Shown piece after piece: positions 60,958 to 64,000 of a stretch of DNA of 64,000 nt; the stretch's first letter is position 1; each line of letters opens with the position of its first letter. The DNA lies in the NCBI GenBank assembly GCA_949775045.1, contig OX459110.1:13251452-13315451 (forward strand), read 5' to 3'. Origin of the DNA: Metridium senile (lineage: Eukaryota > Cnidaria > Anthozoa > Actiniaria > Metridiidae). The position numbers were made by a program, and so were the translations under genes. The notes below the pieces were generated by a model. It searched no databases and was not told the DNA's origin. It was given only the letters and a program-made list of their open reading frames with translations.

Positions 60958-62850
60958 CTACACAGGAAAAAAAGACTGTTAGTATATTGTGTCTGACATA
61001 TTGACATATACACCCTGCAGAAATGGCATTTTTACTAAGACTCACAATTAATATATAATAATTTTAGGAATAAAAATTCAACAGTTTTTCTTCAAAAAAG
61101 GCTGGTTAATTTTACTTTTTCAAATAAACACTTGTATTCATAAAAACAATTATCCACCTCAGGCTCAGTGAATATCAGAGAATAATAACCTTGACTCTGT
61201 CTCAGTTATTATTCACCAATATTCACTTCGCCTTCATGAATATATTGTTAGATAATATCAAGGATATGAATGGATAAGGTTCCTGTAGTATCTGGAATAA
61301 TCAAAGTTAGGCAAATGAAATCAGCAGAGGCAGCTTGCCAAGTACTAATTTAGGCAATTTACAAATAGAGTGAAGACATTTAACCAATGAAACAAAATAA
61401 ATAAATAGTTAAGGTGTAATAGTCAAATAGACACAAAAGAAAACAATGGAATTAGAAACTGCTAAGGTGTATTAGTCTAATATCTATTTCACGGGTTAAA
61501 TGATTTCACTCTATCAAGAAATTGATTATACAGATACAGTAAACACCCTCATGTAATTTGAACCTAGATTTTTTGACAATTGTAACATGCTATAATTTGT
61601 AAGTTATATGACCAAACATCATATTAATATAACTAACTATTAATCAATATGTTTATCCTAATCAGGGCTATTTACTCAACAACACTGAATTGTATAAACA
61701 ATTATGTAAAAACACTACTGTTTTATGAGACTATTAATTTAATTAAACTGTATTGGCTATACATACAGATTAAGTTGAATTGTATAAACAATTGTGTAAA
61801 AACACTACTGTTTTATCAGACTATTAATTTAATTAAAATGTATTGGGTTTACATGCAGATTAAGTTGGTTAGGCATTTTTTTCCAATTTGCTTAAAACAT
61901 AAATATATACAACGATATAAATAACTATAATTATGCTAAATGAACAACATTGATATAGTCTCTTGAACTCTGTGGATGCATGCTTAGAGTTTCAAGTGGG
62001 AGTGAAGGAAATTAGTGGTGTGTTTTGTGGTTACATGATTGATGAATTTGGGATTGTGTACATGGTTGGTTAACCTGATTGTTAACACTGCTTTTTAGTG
62101 GCTTATTACCGGTAACTGTTATTAAACTAATGTCAAACTGTTTTTACAAGAATGCTATTAGATCTTGATCATATTGACAAACAAGGCCATGAAGCTTAAC
62201 CCTTAATAACCAGATGGCAGATACAAATTCATGTCATATAACAAAAGTCTGTATAGTATTCATTTATGACTTAAGAGGAGGGAATTATAATTAAATCGTT
62301 TCTATAATTTCATATCAACTTCTCATTACCCTATTCAAGCAGATATAAATATAGACATTCTAAAACAGGAAACATCAATTCAAAGTATAAAAGGAAAGCT
62401 CTATAACCAGCAATTACCAAATTGACTTTTGATAAAGACTAACTAAATCCAAGATAACAACTTGAGGAACGATTGTTATAACAGATATAGTCGAGGAAAG
62501 CAATTAAAACATAAGAAATGAGCAAATCATAGACGTTGAGATGCGTGAAATCAGTGAATCAGTTTTGACCGAAGAGATTTTAGATGTTTATGATCGTATT
62601 TCGTGATCATTGAAATTCTTGCTATTCTTCAATAATTGTATAATGTTTACTTCCTCAAAAGGTGTGAAATCAATTAACGGTCTGTTTTACAAAGTGATGC
62701 TTTTTCTATTTCAGCATAAAAGTAATTCCATAAGCAAACAATCAATGGAGGATGCATAACGCGACGGTGAAAATCTCAATCAGTGATATGATATTAAATA
62801 ACGTTTGTTTCAGGAAGTAAGCTTCATTCATTCACTTAATTCGAGCCAAA
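60958..62850 (-). promoter_or_regulatory. Upstream region of gene C, with a 98-bp tandem duplication
   Basis: 61687-61870 holds two copies of a 98-bp unit (tgtataaacaatt-tgtaaaa … gattaagttg), present once in gene B (about 45988-46076). Homology to gene B's upstream region extends to about 62310. A noncoding exon 1 may end near 62813 (cttacttcctgaaac), but its donor is weaker than in gene B. The 91-aa frame at 61649 is repeat translation. Confidence 0.45.
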
Positions 62851-63264
62851 GTGTAAAGATTGTTACTTGAGTGTATCATTAAACATACATTTTTGTTTTA
62901 GCTGACAAAGTTGTGATTTTTATAAAGATTCGAACCGTCTGTTTTGACAGTCATTCGCATGCCGATTCTTGCCGTACAATTTGAACCTGCTTTGTTTTGG
63001 TTTGACCTGTATTTTAGCTTTAATCTATTACTAACCGTGTTGATGAAGTCTTCTAAAGTCATTTTCTTACTGTGAATGATTAAATATCTGTCTTTCAGAT
63101 GTGGCAAAGATTAGTACACCAGCACCACCACACAGTCGTAGTGGAAGATAAGCAGATAACTATCAGAATAGTATACAAATATAAGATATGTTAAAATTTG
63201 ATTATGTAAATTACAGGTTGAAAACCATTGGCTTTTTTATAAAATTATTCAGAGTGTATTAGTA
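62851..63264. other. Spacer, no gene assigned
   Basis: A 69-aa minus frame (62898-63107) has no recognised motif, no paralog in the A/B flanks and no convincing splice context. It is left uncalled. Confidence 0.4.
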
Positions 63265-63267
63265 TTC

Positions 63268-63340
63268 AACCTCGTTCCCAGGGCCCTCTCCCTTCGCTTT
63301 TGAACCCAAAAGCGAAGGGAGGGGGCCCTGGGAACGCGGT
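63268..63340. mobile_element. Hairpin MITE (CGTTCCCAGGGCCCTC family)
   Basis: The left arm cgttcccagggccctctccc and right arm gggagggggccctgggaacg pair around the loop gaaccc with inner ttcgcttttg / aaaagcgaag. It is a compact perfect foldback. Confidence 0.8.
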
Positions 63341-63402
63341 TGTATTAGTATTGGTATTGTCACGGTGACATGGGTGGGGTTATGGTTTACCGCGCGCCTC
63401 AT

Positions 63403-63715
63403 AATATATAAATAAATAAATAAATAAATACATAAATACATAAATACATAAATACATAAATAAATACACATAAATAAATACACATAAATAAATACACATA
63501 AATAAATACACATAAATAAATAAATACATAAATACATAAATACATAAATACATAAATAAATACACATAAATAAATACACATAAATAAATACACATAAATA
63601 AATACACATAAATAAATACACATAAATAAATACACATAAATAAATACACATAAATAAATACACATAAATACACATAAATAAATACACATAAATAAATGCA
63701 TAAGTAAATAAATAG
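63403..63715. repeat. Tetranucleotide-derived array (ATAA/ATAC/ACAC)
   Basis: Runs of ataaataaatacac with a 14-bp period, ending near 63715. Three minus-strand frames (112-167 aa, rich in Tyr-Leu-Cys-Ile) are translations of this array in three phases. Confidence 0.95.
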
Positions 63716-64000
63716 ATACAGTAATATAATAAAACAAAATTCGTCAGAATGTTGTTTTGCAATCATCATAACTCGGAGAAGATGAATAAATCTCCACATA
63801 TCATGTATATAGCTATTTCAAAAACCGTTGAATACTGAATAGAGGATTACAAGACCAAAGGGCATTGTGGGTCTTATTAATTTGTAAGGGACTTCGTGTC
63901 CTATTGTCGTTTTCTCCGTGGACATTGTAATCTTGTCCAGAATATTAATAAATAAAAAATAATAATAATAATTTGAAAGAAAATATGTATATACATTTAA

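Noticed and set aside
62898..63107. 69-aa minus frame as an extra 5' exon of gene C
   Set aside because: No homolog upstream of genes A or B, no hydrophobic or family motif, and uncertain splice sites.
63259..63799. Three overlapping 112-167-aa frames rich in Tyr/Leu/Cys/Ile
   Set aside because: Translations of an ATAA/ACAC tandem array in three phases; no start context or domain.

Overview
The window reads as nuclear DNA of a metazoan, most probably an anthozoan cnidarian (coral or anemone). It is AT-rich, has GT-AG introns, an intronless class A GPCR, a Ty3/Gypsy element primed by a eukaryotic tRNA-Ser, jockey/CR1-like LINE fragments and very many short inverted-repeat (MITE-like) insertions. 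The taxon is inferred; no species-diagnostic gene is present.

Layout. 1-8100: an intronless rhodopsin-family GPCR (2575-3576, minus) surrounded by at least six unrelated minisatellite arrays. 8101-24690: a long tandem duplication of two repeat blocks, X then Y (X1 8101-16080, Y1 16081-19330, X2 19349-23800, Y2 23800-24690). X1 is split by a near-intact 4.37-kb Ty3/Gypsy element whose empty site survives in X2. Further partial copies are Y3 (33556-36780), X4 (49535-50227) and Y4 (51700-53105). 24801-25915 is a broken LINE.

26382-60957 holds the most interesting content: three paralogous minus-strand genes, here called A, B and C, read by eye from conserved splice sites. Each has a hydrophobic, signal-peptide-like N-terminal exon and then a run of tiny exons (36-93 nt) mostly in phase 0. 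B and C add a longer Gln/Glu-rich exon or exon part and three small exons giving the same acidic C-terminus (DDSDMSSDD...LHPD). Predicted proteins are 181 aa (B) and 251 aa (C). A encodes at least 295 aa, including a nearly perfect 15-residue repeat, but has no recognisable 3' end. A two-exon module (a+b) is tandemly duplicated in A and again in B. Each gene is followed on its 3' side by a copy of Y, so the array looks like successive duplication of a [Y + gene] unit of about 15 kb. I do not recognise the family; its architecture recalls the micro-exon genes of schistosomes, by analogy only.

The introns and spacers carry many transposons. Because the host sequence is duplicated, several insertions can be proven against an empty paralogous site (Ty3 element, a 9-bp-TSD element, a pogo-like element, a mariner-like MITE and others). 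Most other long reading frames here are translated microsatellites or antisense shadows and are not annotated as genes.
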